Positions 22,301-32,958 of a stretch of DNA of 64,000 nt are shown here, in pieces. Numbering within the stretch: the stretch's first letter is position 1; every line of letters begins with the position of its first letter. The notes beneath the pieces were generated by a model that was given only the letters and a program-made list of their open reading frames with translations, was not told where the DNA came from and made no database searches. The stretch comes from Sebastes aleutianus. Taxonomy: Eukaryota; Chordata; Actinopteri; Perciformes; Sebastidae. The stretch spans positions 14,584,065 through 14,648,064 of the forward strand of contig CAKAKS010000022.1 in assembly GCA_916700875.1 (NCBI GenBank), read 5' to 3'. Position numbers and translations under genes: made by a program.

Positions 22301-25300
22301 AATCATATCTGTTGTATTTAGTCTAAATGCAAGGTCCATCTAATATTCCTAATGCACCATCTACTTGCTTGCATTTTTTCTAATTTTTACCATTGATATG
22401 TATCCCAAAAGTCAAGAATGAACCTCCACCACTCAAATGAATGTATCATGTTGCTGTAGAGCCAACCATACGGTGAAATACATTCAAATTATGCAAGATC
22501 GTTTGGAGTTCAAATGCATCTGTAAATTTATGCCAGTAGGATAAAATTGTAAATGTAGGATAAAATTGCACATGTCGGATGAAATTACACATTAAATTGC
22601 ACATGCAGGATACAAATTGCACATGTAGGATAAAATTGCACATGCAAGATACAAATTGCACATACAGTATAGGATAAAATTCCACATTAAATTATGCATG
22701 TAGTATAAAATTGCACATGTAGGATAATATTACACATTAAATTGCACATGCAGGATAAAATTGCACATGTAGGATAAAATTGTACATGTAGGACAAAATT
22801 GCACATGTAGGATAAATGTGCACCATATAGGATACAATTGCACATGTAGGATTAAATTGCACATATAGAATAATATTGCACATGTAGGACAAAATTGCAC
22901 ATGTAGGATAAAATTGCACATGTAGGATAAAATTGCACATGTAGGATAAAATTGCACCATATAGGATAATATTGCACATGTAGGATAAAATTGCACATGT
23001 AGGATAAAATTGCGCATTTAGGATAAAATTCAACACGTAGGATAAAATTGCACATATAGAATAAAATTGCACATTTATCATCAAATTCCACACATAGGAT
23101 AAAATTGCACATGCAAGATACAAATTGCACATTAAATTGCACATGCAGGATAAAAATTGCACATGTAGGATCAAATTGCACCTTAAATTGCACATATAAG
23201 ATAAAATTGCGCATTCAATTTGACATGTAGGATAAAATTGCACAGTTAGGATAAATTTGCACATTGAATTGCACATGTAGGACAAAATTGCACGTATGGC
23301 GCTATTTGCATAAAAATTGATCTAATTTTTTCTTGATTCATGACTGAAATTTCCACCAAATGACTCAATTATTATTCTCAGAACATACACATGACACTGA
23401 AAACATATGATTTCTTGGCAGAGATAATAATTGTCGTTTTTTTACTGTATGTGTAAGCAGAAATTTGATTGTCTAACCAGTGCACTGTGTCTTTTTCCCC
23501 AGGCTCATATTGTCTTCAAGCCAACCCTCCAGCAACAGAGAAAGTGTGTGGACTGCACCGAAAGCGCTATAGACGGCGTCTTTACTGTTAAATATGATGT
23601 GACCAGGGACAGCAATGCCGGGGAACTACAGGTATCACACACCTATCCAAGTGAACTTTTTAAAGCTTCATTAATTAACTTGTTTAATATCACGTAAAGC
23701 TAGAAACAATTTGGAGATCATCACTCAAGCCTTCACTGTTTCTTCCAGGTCTCAAATGGCTACTTTGTCCAGTTCATCGCTCCTGCCAACCTCCCACCTC
23801 TTCCCAAAAACATTGTGTTTGTCATTGACAACAGTGGATCCATGTGGGGGGTCAAGATGAAGCAAGTAAGTTGTTTATTTAAATGGAGTTTTGTGCACTT
23901 TGACCCCTCCAACAATACATACATCCCTGTTCATTCTTCACTGTTCCTTTGTGAAATGCTGCCACCGTGTGGTCGTTCTGCAGAATGCATTTAATTCCAA
24001 CCTTCTCTCACAGACAGTGCAAGCCATGAAGGCTATTTTGGATGACTTGACCATGGATGACCACTTCAACATCATCGACTTCAACCACAATGTGCGCTTG
24101 ATGAGCGCGGACCTGGTCCCCGGCAACTCCATTCAGACCGCACAAGCCAAGATATACGTCAGTAACATCAAACCCCAAGGAGGTGTGAGAGAATATTATT
24201 CTTTAATCAAGTTTTTGATTGCTCTGATAATCCGCTAAATATAAACATCTGTGTGTTAATGACACAGGTACCAACATCAACGAGGCACTGATGAGAGCTG
24301 TCCAAATGATGCTGAGAGCGTACGAGCAGGGGATCATCGAAGCTCGCTCCGTCTCCATGATCATGCTGGTGTCTGACGGAGACCCCACTGTGGGTAAGTT
24401 CAACTCTACCGTCAGGTTTAGCAGCTCATCCACCCACAGGGAGAAAGAATGTATGGAAATAAAGGTGAAAAACATGAAATATAATGCAACAAGTCAATGA
24501 GATGATATGCTGAATATGTACAGGCGAGATCAAGCTGAGAAACATCCAGAATAATGTGAAGCGGGTGATGAAGGAGGAGTTTTCTCTCTTCTCGGTGGGC
24601 ATCGGTTTCGACGTGGACTATGACTTCCTGGAGCGTATCGCCATGGAGAACAGGGGCACTGCTCAGAGGATCTACGCCAACCATGATACTGCAGAGCAGC
24701 TACGGGTACGACAACTTTACCTTCAGCGAACAACTCAGCATCACTCAGATCATAAACGTCTTTGTTCCCTTAATGAAAGTGGATCTCCATGCATCATATC
24801 TTCTGATTATGTTTTTATTTTCAGATAGAATATCTTTAATCGATGAAAATAATGTACACAGCGACAAGGTATCAGAACGGTAATAACTAAGGCAAAAGTA
24901 TTGGTCTGGTCGACATGCAGCCATGATAAAACCAAGCTGACGTCATCCTATGCATAACAATCTTAGATGTTGTCGCTGCTTCTATATGTTTCATTGTTAG
25001 AAATTAAAAACAAATTTCCTGTGAATGTACCATCGCAAGACAACCAACGTCCTGGAAGAAGTTTGTATTCCTCTGCTGAGCACTTATTTATGACTGATAT
25101 CGAACTGGCCAAACATTACTTAATCTTGAAAAGAGACCTGCCAGACATTGTTCCCTTGGTTCGGCGAGGTGTGGCAGATCATTTTTAGCATATTGGTGAA
25201 TCTGAATCCAGTATCCAGAATCTGGTCATCAATCCAAATCCTTCCTAATTCCAATACGAAACTATTTAGCTTTCATTAATTTAAGGGAACAGAGTGTAAC

Positions 25301-28300
25301 ATTTCGGGGGATCTATTAGCAGAAATGGAATATAATATTCATAACTATGTTTTCATTAGTATATAATCACCTGAAACTAAGAATCGTTGTTTTTCGCCAT
25401 GTTGCTCCGCCATGTTTCTACAGTAGCCCAGAATGGACAAACCAAACACTGGCTCCAGAGAGAGCCTTTTGCCTTTTTATGTTCCCTGAAGGCCACCGTA
25501 GTTCTCCTACACACTTGTGTAACTGCGGTAACGTGAGCCGCAGAGTGCACTCAGCAGCTCACGCTACCGCAGTCAGGAGTGAGCGAAGGGGTACTCAGTT
25601 GGTTGCAATCTGCAACCACATCACTAGATGCCGCCAAATCCTACACACTGGTCCTTTGATACTTATGGACTAAAACCCAAAGATTAAAGTAATAAAGCTC
25701 AAGTTTTGCCACATAGATTATGTACTTGCTATATAGCTAAATGAACAGCTGAATGGTCTGTACATTGCTCTTTGCTGAATAGAATAGAAAGTGGAGATAA
25801 AAGATGCAAAATGAAAAAGAAAAGTTTTACCAACGTTTACCCAGATCCAAAATGGAACTGCAAGAATCAGGTCACTCAGATATTGTCATTAAAATATTTT
25901 TGCTTGTAATGTTCTTGTAAAACATTTTTGGATGTATTATTGTGACATGTAGGAGATTGAGGTTTCGTTTCCTGATGCTTTTAAAGATGGACAGCATCTT
26001 CTTTATTCCCCTGAGTCTCCCTCCTCTTCTTCCCCCTGCAGAATTTTTACAGCCAGGTCTCCTCTCCTCTGCTGAGGAAGATCAGCGTTCAGTTCCCAGG
26101 GAACACGGTATCAAACGTCACCCAGAACACCTTCGATAAATACTTCGGTGGTTCGGAGCTTGTGGTGGCCGGGAAGCTGCTGTCGTCTGACAGCCCCACC
26201 ATGACCAGCTACATCACCGCCTTTGCTGTGAGTATAATGCACACACCACCAGGAATGTACAAGATATTTACATGAACGCACAGTCAGAAGTTGAAGATTC
26301 AAGGTCATGGGTGAGGGTAAGAAGCGGGAGTTAGTGCTACCAGTGTCGCATCTCGTCCTGCAGGGCAACATGGACATCACCCTGGAGACGCAGAGTAACC
26401 GTGCGGCGCTGGACACGCAGCTGGCCCAGCAGCAGCACTCGTTCTCAGGCTTCGCCAAACAGATGTGGGCCTACATCACCATCAAGCAGTTGTTCGCTGA
26501 AAGGTGAGAAGGTCCCAAATAAACAAACAGGAAAAAGTAAGAAACAGTTTTCAAAAAATCAAGAAACAAGAACCTCGATTGGAAATGATTGCAAATAAAT
26601 GTCTTAGCCAGAGCTACACGACCTCCTCTCCACGCCAAAATAGATAGATCCAGAGCAACACGACCTCCTCTCCATACTAAATAGATAGAGCCAGAGCAAC
26701 ACAACTTCCTCTCCACGCCAAAATAGATAGAGCCAGAGCAACACAACCTCCTCTCCATACTAAATAGATAGAGCCACAACAACACAACTTCCTCTCCACG
26801 CCAAAATAGATAGAGCCAGAGCAACACGACCTCCTCTCCATACTAAATAGATAGAGCCAGAACAACACAACTTCCTCTCCACGCCAAAATAGATAGAGCC
26901 AGAGCAACACAACCTCCTCTCCAAGCCAAATTGATGGAGCCAGAGCAACACGACCTCCTCTCCATACTAAATAGATAGAGCCAGAGCAACACAACCTCCT
27001 CTCCATACTAAATAGATAGAGCCAGAACAACACAACTTCCTCTCCACGCCAAAATAGATAGAGCCAGAGCAACACGACCTCCTCTCCATACTAAATAGAT
27101 AGAGCCAGAGCAACACAACTTCCTCTCCACGCCAAAATAGATAGAGCCAGAGCAACACAACCTCCTCTCCAAGCCAAATTGATGGAGCCAGAGCAACACG
27201 ATCTCCTCTCCATACTAAATAGATAGAGCCAGAGCAACACGACCTCATCTCCACCATGGAACCCAGACAGAGGACCAGATCTTTGATTTTAGTTCACAGT
27301 TGCTTGGTAATGTAAACGTATGTTTCCCATGCCAATAAGCCCTTTTGGACTGAATTTAATTGACAGAGAGGTTAAATCTCCTGGAGGACGGAGGTCCAGG
27401 TCCATCATGGAGGAAGGAACGTGCCCATTTACAATTTTATATTTGTATTTGTCAGTATTTGACAGCTGCAGTGTGGCTCTCCTGCAGGTCTCTGGCTACC
27501 ACGGCTGCCAAGAAGCAGGAGATCACTGAGCGGATCACGGTGCTGGCCGTGGAGCATCAGTTCGTCACTCCTCTCACCGCTATGCTGATCGAGAACGGCG
27601 ACGCCACGGAGAGGATGCTGGCCGACTCCCCGAAGTACCTCAAGCATGGCTGCTGCATAGGTGCCCGACAAAAGATACACTTGGTTTTTAATGGTGTTTG
27701 TTTTGAATTTAAAAGCAGCAAGACCAAAAAATTTAACACTCATGTATGACTGGGCTATGAGGTTGAAATCATTATCACAATATTAATAAGAATAGTTTAA
27801 AGATATTGATGTATATCACAACTTGGCAAATTACATTTAAACTATGTCATTCATATGTAGGATCAGGAGTAGGCTCGGCGTCTTTTGGTCAGAATATGTC
27901 GAGTGCGTCCTACGAGCCTCCTTCTTGGGTCCGGCCATGGGCCCTGCCTCCACAGGTCAACTTAGGTAACACACACACACACACACACACACTTGACTAA
28001 AATCACGAGCAGTCTTCCAGCTTCAGTGTTAAATGTGAACGATGTTTCTCCTCCAGTGGATAACGACCCTCATTTCATCGTCCACCTGCCCAGAAGCAAT
28101 ATGGACGTCTGCTTCAACATCGACTCCACACCCGGACACATTCTCAACCTGGTGACTGACCCTGGAACAGGTACCAGACTATCAGCGCTTTTTGTCCTTA
28201 ACACTACATGTACTGTTAGCATGTATCATTTTAACATCAGAGACGAATTATTAAAGCTAACGTGTGAGACTTTTAAGCCTATGGACACATACAAAAGAGA

Positions 28301-29578
28301 TATCGATCTTCTCGTTTAACTCCCGGCAAGTTAAAAAGCTTAAAATCTCAGGTATCAGGTGACAAAATATGTTCAATAATGTGTCTATTTGTTTCACTTT
28401 TCAACTTAGCCTGATTCCGACAATGAATATCTACTGTATATTAAATATTTTCAACTTTATGCTCAGCACTGGACTGTCCATGGGTTGATGCTCCTCTTTA
28501 ACCTTCCCTCCTGTCCTAAAGGTGTGGTGGTGAACGGTCAGTTGATCGGCTCTAAGAACGTGCCCAAAAGCAAACTGAGCACCTACTTCGGCACCATCTC
28601 CGTCTACTACCAGCCTGAAGGAGTCAGTGTGACCGTCGGCACCGACAGCATCGTCATGACTGACGGCAACAGGAACCACTCCTTCACCTGGGGGTCCACG
28701 GCTGAGATCACACTGGATGGGTAACACGTCCTTTAATTACAGCGTCTGCCGCACTGCTTTGACGTCATCTGGGTCATTTTATTACCCCATGTTGTTGTGT
28801 TTCTGTGTTTCAGTGTGAGGATTTCCATCATGAAGAACTCTCATGTTTCCATCATACTAAATAATAATACCCAGGTGATGGTGTTACTTCACCGTGTGTG
28901 GAAGAAAAATCCCATCAAAGTTGACTTCCTCGGTGTCTACATTCCCAACGACAACCAGTACTCCCCTCTGGTGCATGGACTCATAGGTACGTCTCTGTGG
29001 TGTGAAATACTCTGCAACCTCACAGGCAACTATACAACTACAGGGTGTTACTGTGATGATGTTGGTAAGTCAGACCTCAAGCCTCAGACTGTAGAAAAAC
29101 ATGGATGAAGTTACCCAGAGGTTCCTAAAGCGAGGAGGAGGCCATCTTTATCAGTTACTGGACCTAGAAACATAGACGACATACACTGATCCTATTTCAT
29201 TTGTAGATTTGCAGCTGAAAATGTCTGTGTGATCTCTCAGGTCAGTTTTCCAGAGAGCCTGAGGTGAACGTGTACGACGTGCACAAAGGAGAGGACCCTC
29301 TGAAGAAGGAGGCCACCATGGACGTGAAGGGCAACACGCTGCTTGTCACCAGGTACGTCTTAACTCATATGAAACAGATTCCTAGACGAACACATTTCTT
29401 ATTAAAACCATAAACTCTTGTGTGTATTAGGGGCTGGCAGAAGGATTACAGACGCGATAAGAAGCGCGGCTCGAGCATCTACTGCTGGTTCATACACAAC
29501 AGTGGGAAGGGCTTCATCGACGGCCACTACACCGACTACATCGTCCCGAATCTCAACAGCTTCCTGCAGATGCCCTGA
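19326..29578 (+). CDS. itih2: Inter-alpha-trypsin inhibitor heavy chain 2, tandem copy 1 (21 exons, 929 aa)
   Basis: Secreted heavy chain expected to be linked to bikunin through chondroitin sulfate and passed on to hyaluronan. Exons: 19326-19421, 20172-20204, 20300-20338, 21290-21462, 21539-21643, 21724-21886, 21970-22077, 23503-23631, 23749-23865, 24014-24182, 24268-24393, 24524-24705, 26042-26227, 26364-26503, 27488-27660, 27861-27965, 28057-28170, 28522-28720, 28814-28986, 29241-29352, 29431-29578. All are GT/AG with matching phase (2,790 nt). A signal peptide spans about 1-19. VIT runs from residue 57 (ESRITSRF). vWA has MIDAS D309-N-S-G-S and LVSDGDPTVG. The cleavage and ester site is D685-P686. 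The C-terminus is WFIHNSGKGFIDGHY, close to ITIH2 (human 946 aa). The MIDAS second residue is N where copy 2 has V. Introns 7 and 14 hold minisatellites. No disabling change was found, so both copies look functional. Confidence 0.95.
20605..20848. mobile_element. MITE with about 46-bp inverted ends in itih2 copy 1 intron 3
   Basis: The left end AACGAAAGTTACGAATGTGA is mirrored by the right end TTACATTCGTAACTTTCGTT, and the inverted match continues through CCTGGATGA. Copy 2 lacks it in intron 3, so it inserted after the duplication or was lost from copy 2. Confidence 0.75.
22541..23299. repeat. 19-bp minisatellite in itih2 copy 1 intron 7
   Basis: Tandem units of GCACATGTAGGATAAAATT and variants, roughly 38 copies. 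The related array in copy 2 (36838-37672) has the same unit and the same right-hand flank (GCACGTATGGC, then TTCTTGATTCATGAC). The array therefore predates the gene duplication. Long antisense ORFs over it are a by-product of the 19-bp period. Confidence 0.9.
25281..25660. mobile_element. MITE in itih2 copy 1 intron 12
   Basis: The left end AAGGGAACAGAGTGTAACAT is the approximate inverse of the right end TCCTACACACTGGTCCTTT. A sister begins at 53034. The matching intron of copy 2 is only 225 bases and lacks it. Confidence 0.65.
26597..27256. repeat. 41-42 bp minisatellite in itih2 copy 1 intron 14
   Basis: About 16 tandem units built on AGCCAGAGCAACACGACCTC followed by CTCTCCATACTAAATAGATAG or the CTCTCCACGCCAAAATAGATAG variant. 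Two variants alternate in places. The corresponding intron of copy 2 (39949-40158) has no trace. Confidence 0.9.
27967..27992 (+). repeat. (AC)n microsatellite, intron 16 of itih2 copy 1
   Basis: A pure AC run just after the exon 16 donor. Copy 2 has one at the same place (40843-40870), so it predates the duplication. Confidence 0.85.
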
Positions 29579-29687
29579 GCGGCCCTCAACTGCTACTAAC
29601 ACCCATTACACCCACTTAAAAAGAGTGAGTGACAAACAGAAGGAAGAGGGGAACTTTTTTCTACTCTTTTCCTAATTATCTAAAAAA

Positions 29688-29693
29688 AATAAA
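29688..29693 (+). terminator. Polyadenylation signal of itih2 copy 1
   Basis: AATAAA 110 bases after the stop codon, in a 3' UTR that is almost identical to that of copy 2. Confidence 0.75.
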
Positions 29694-29893
29694 GAACATC
29701 AGAAGTCACTTTTTGTTGAATGCAATGTTAAGATAAACTTGAATATTAATACAAAATAAAACAAACTGAACACATTGCTCTGTGGTGACTCACTGGGGTG
29801 CACTGTGGGGGTGTGTATATGTACAGGTGAATGTTGGGTGAAATAACACTGACACTGTAGAGTCCCTGTGGTTTATTTTTGTTTAGTTTTTAG

Positions 29894-29938
29894 TTATGAG
29901 AAACCCTCGTAGGCGACGTCCACTCTCTCCCCCTTCCC
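29894..29938 (-). pseudogene. Relic of the last kin exon behind itih2 copy 1
   Basis: On the minus strand this reads an acceptor (CTTCAG) and then G-K-G-E-R-V-D-V-A-Y-E-G-F-S-stop. The true kin last exon (43582-43523) ends GKRVTVAYEDFSKLA. The relic is shorter by 6 bases near its start, has substitutions including D to G, and stops three residues early. The flanks are also alike: intron side 29941-30172 against 43583-43796, and UTR side 29760-29890 against 43400-43520. No other kin exon lies nearby, so it cannot make KIN. It was carried along when itih2 duplicated. Confidence 0.85.
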
Positions 29939-30847
29939 CTGAAGACGAAAGAAGACAAGACTTTAATGACGGCTACAGCTGCAACAACACAGGTATTGGA
30001 TAAGAACAATAAAAACCTGCAATGTCAAAGTGAATGCAGCTAACGGAAAGAAACTTTCAAATTTGATAGATTCCTCACATTGAATGTGGTCAGATGTTTT
30101 ATTATGTAGTGTGTGTTATCAAATATTTTAGTCCATGTTGAATATTTGGGACTTTTTGAAGTGCATTATTTAGGGCTGACCCAAATGCTTCTTATGCAAA
30201 GTATGCAAATATAACCAGGAAAATGTACTTGAAGTATTAAAAGTCAAAGTACTCAGTATAGAAGAACGTCCCCTGTGACTGTTATATTATTATATATTCT
30301 ATTATTAGATTATTAATACTCATGCATTGATGTAAAAGTAGGATTTTAATGTAGTTGGTTGAGGTGGGGCTCATTTTGAAATGGCTCAATGGTATTAAAA
30401 ATATTAGAATTATTAAAATGAACATTTTTTAGATTGCTTATACTTTTTAAATTGTATAATATTTTCATTATTAACATTCTTGAAATTATAAGTATTAAAA
30501 CATATTCAAATTATTACAATAATTAACATTATTAAAATTATTAAAGGGAAAAGACGCAAATCTTCATTTGTGAAGCTGGAATCATGAAATGTTTTTACAT
30601 GAAAAATAACTTAAACGATTAGCAAAATACTTGCCAATATATTTTCAAATCAACAAATCGTTTCAGCTCTACTTGTATAAACTATTTGGGTAGTTTAATT
30701 TATAACAAAACATTATATTTCATAAATTCTTCATATGTGTCATGGATGAAAAAGTGAAGGAAGTCGACATCAGTTTATTTTCTAACATGTTCATCACTTG
30801 TATGTTATTCACACCATTTAGTCAGTTAGAGAAAAATATGGCAGCAT

Positions 30848-31540
30848 TTAAAGGGACTATTTGTAACTTTGTACGCGCATAAATGTAGCGGGTCGTCACA
30901 CATGCGCGCTCGCATATGCGCGTTCGCGTGTAGCCGCTTTACCCTCCTCCTCTGCCTGCTCGCCTTCACTCAGACAGCTCAGCTCGCTCCACCTCTAGAC
31001 GTGAACGCCCGCTCACTACACACTGCAGAAGAGTTAGTTTAGCTCTGAGAATATCTAGTGAATGCACAGGGGACGTTTGTGCAGAAATAACTGCTGCAGC
31101 TCCTCCAGACCAACAGAGGTTTTCCGTGTCTTGTGAAGTGACGGAGCTCTACAGAGATTTACGTTGTCTTCTCGTTACCGACCAGGTGCCTGTGTCTCCT
31201 CTGCTCTCTCCGGCTGCGGGCGGAGAGAGCAGAGAGACACGCTGGAGAGCCCCGCTGCCTCAGCCTGCACTTAGGCAGGAAAAGCCAACACTAGGATCAG
31301 ATCTAAATCATGTTCATGGAGAGACCTTCGTCTGGTCAGCTAACATTACTGCCAAGCAGCTGAAATATAGAGTGATATTGTGGTTTTAGCTGACTTGTGT
31401 CGCCTCACTGTTTTGAGTGATGCTCGTTCAGGTATATTGAGAGCGAGCAAGCGCGAGCCCGACGCTGACTTTCGTTGATTTCACGGCCACAGGTGTCGCT
31501 GTTAAGAAGCATTTCTGAAAGTTACAAATAGTCCCTTTAA
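30848..31540. mobile_element. TTAA-flanked MITE, copy 2
   Basis: Same family and orientation as 14790-15441. It begins TTAAAGGGACTATTTGTAAC and ends with the inverse, GTTACAAATAGTCCCTTTAA. About 40 bases longer than copy 1, with several small indels. Confidence 0.75.
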
Positions 31541-31977
31541 AAGGAAAAGTCTCCCTCATGTGCTACTTGTAATCACCAGTAGGTGGTGGATATGAACCTC
31601 TTGACATTCCGTGTGATAATTAGTTTGTTGCACTCGTCTTCAGCTTTAGTGAATTCCTTTTCAGAAATATTGTTTTTATAGAATTTTTGATTTGTATTTG
31701 ACATTAGACAGACCACGCAAAGAGGAGTATGTACTGTACATATAACTTATATGGACGGTGGAGAAGTCTATAGAGTTAAAAAGCTGTGCATGTGCTCATA
31801 GAAGAAGGGTTATAATGCATAACCTCCATTTCTGATTTTAACATTTATGAGATCATTCTGCAGAAGAAGTAATGCTTCTTCTACATAATGTACTGTAAAC
31901 ACCACACAGAAGCTGGAGTTTACAAGGAGCACATACCACTACCATTAACCACAACCTTTCATCAGCTGCCTCAAATC

Positions 31978-32295
31978 CAGAGCTGCAATGATTAATTGAT
32001 TATTTGTCAACTAAATTAATCGCCAACTATTTTGGTAATCAAATAATCTCTTTGAGTATTTTTTTAAAGAAAAAAGTCAGAATTCCAGCTTCTTAAATGT
32101 GAATATTTTCTGGTTTCTTCATTCCTCTATGACAGTAAACTGAATATCTGTTAGTTGTGGTTAAAACAAGACATTTGAGGACGTCATCTTGGGCTTTGGG
32201 AAACACTGATCGACATGTTTCACCATTTTCTGACATTTTATAGACTAAAAAGCTAATTAATTAATCGAGAAAATGATCAACAAGTTGCAGCCCTA
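31978..32295. mobile_element. hAT-like MITE, copy 1
   Basis: Starts AGAGCTGCAATGATTAATTG and ends AAGTTGCAGCCCT, inverse to each other. It shares its body (GTGAATATTTTCTGGTTTCTT, GGGAAACACTGATCGACATG) with 34506-34857. The GGGCTGCAAC-type ends are those of a common fish hAT family, recalled rather than searched. Confidence 0.65.
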
Positions 32296-32590
32296 CTCAA
32301 ATCTGACCTTTGTTTCATAATAAATAATGTAAATTTGCTAAGTTTACCTATGTCTATACTATTATTTTAAACTACGTATGACTAAAGAAAGAAAGACAAA
32401 GACTTTTAAAGGGTGTTATTTCTTTATTTAATTTAATTAGCAGAACAAAATCTCACTGAAGCACCTCAAAACTCTAAATATTCAGTCAGTGTTGGGGAGT
32501 TATAATCTTTCATTGCCTCTTGTTTCACCAGAGTTTTTATTGTTTTTCTTTAAAACTTTTAAACAAAAAAATCAAGCATTTAGTCCAAAT

Positions 32591-32958
32591 CAAATATGCA
32601 AGCATGTACTTTAAGCATTCAGAGGTTGGGCCTACTTTGATGTCATCTTGTCCCAGATCTTACAACTATCTGGCTGATGTGAAATCTCTGTTAACAGTGA
32701 GTCAAATGTGTCTATTTATTTACGCTGCCCACTTCGCAGGTCAAGTTTCAAAGTTTCCTTCTCCCCTCTGGCTCACATGAAACACAACAAATATTGACCG
32801 GGGCTGGGCGTTGATCAGTTCAGTGGATTTTTAACCTTTAGTTTTTGCAGCTCGGCTGTGTCTCCTTAAGGCTCTCTGCAGAAGGACATCTCTCTCCCAG
32901 AGCTCTGTTTTTTTTTTTGTGTGAGGTTATGTGTGTTTGACTTCACAGGCCTGGAAAT
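32591..32958 (+). promoter_or_regulatory. Promoter region of itih2 copy 2
   Basis: Conserved with 19029-19270 ahead of copy 1, including the FOXA-type TATTTAC at 32716-32722 and AGGTCAAGTTTCAAAG. Here the GTTAAC is followed by AGTGAGTCAAAT. Between this block and the ATG it keeps TTTTTGCAGCTCGGCTGTG and a poly-T region that copy 1 lacks. Copy 2 may thus be closer to the ancestral promoter. Confidence 0.55.

Larger units (their letters stand above)
30173..32590. other. Spacer between the two itih2 duplication units
   Basis: This 2.4 kb has no match in the duplicated units. It contains a fish repeat fragment (about 30195-30400), an AT-rich ATTAAAATTATT tract, a TTAA MITE (30848-31540), and a hAT-like MITE (31978-32295). 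A block at about 32300-32530 recurs inverted at 50810-51000. No gene was recognised. Confidence 0.55.

Noticed and set aside
22446..23285. Several long antisense open frames (CNFILHVQF-type repeats)
   Set aside because: They arise because the 19-bp intronic minisatellite has few stops in these frames. The same happens at 36786-37871. There is no start context, splice site or conservation beyond the repeat.
23980..24013. Extra exon start at an upstream acceptor (CTGCAG before itih2 exon 10)
   Set aside because: Using the acceptor at about 23984 would add 30 bases including the true acceptor. Homology to ITIH2 (KMKQ-TV) and both copies favour the downstream acceptor at 24013.
26471..27257. Antisense frames encoding repeated LLWLYLFWRGEE
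   Set aside because: By-product of the 41-42 bp minisatellite in itih2 copy 1 intron 14.
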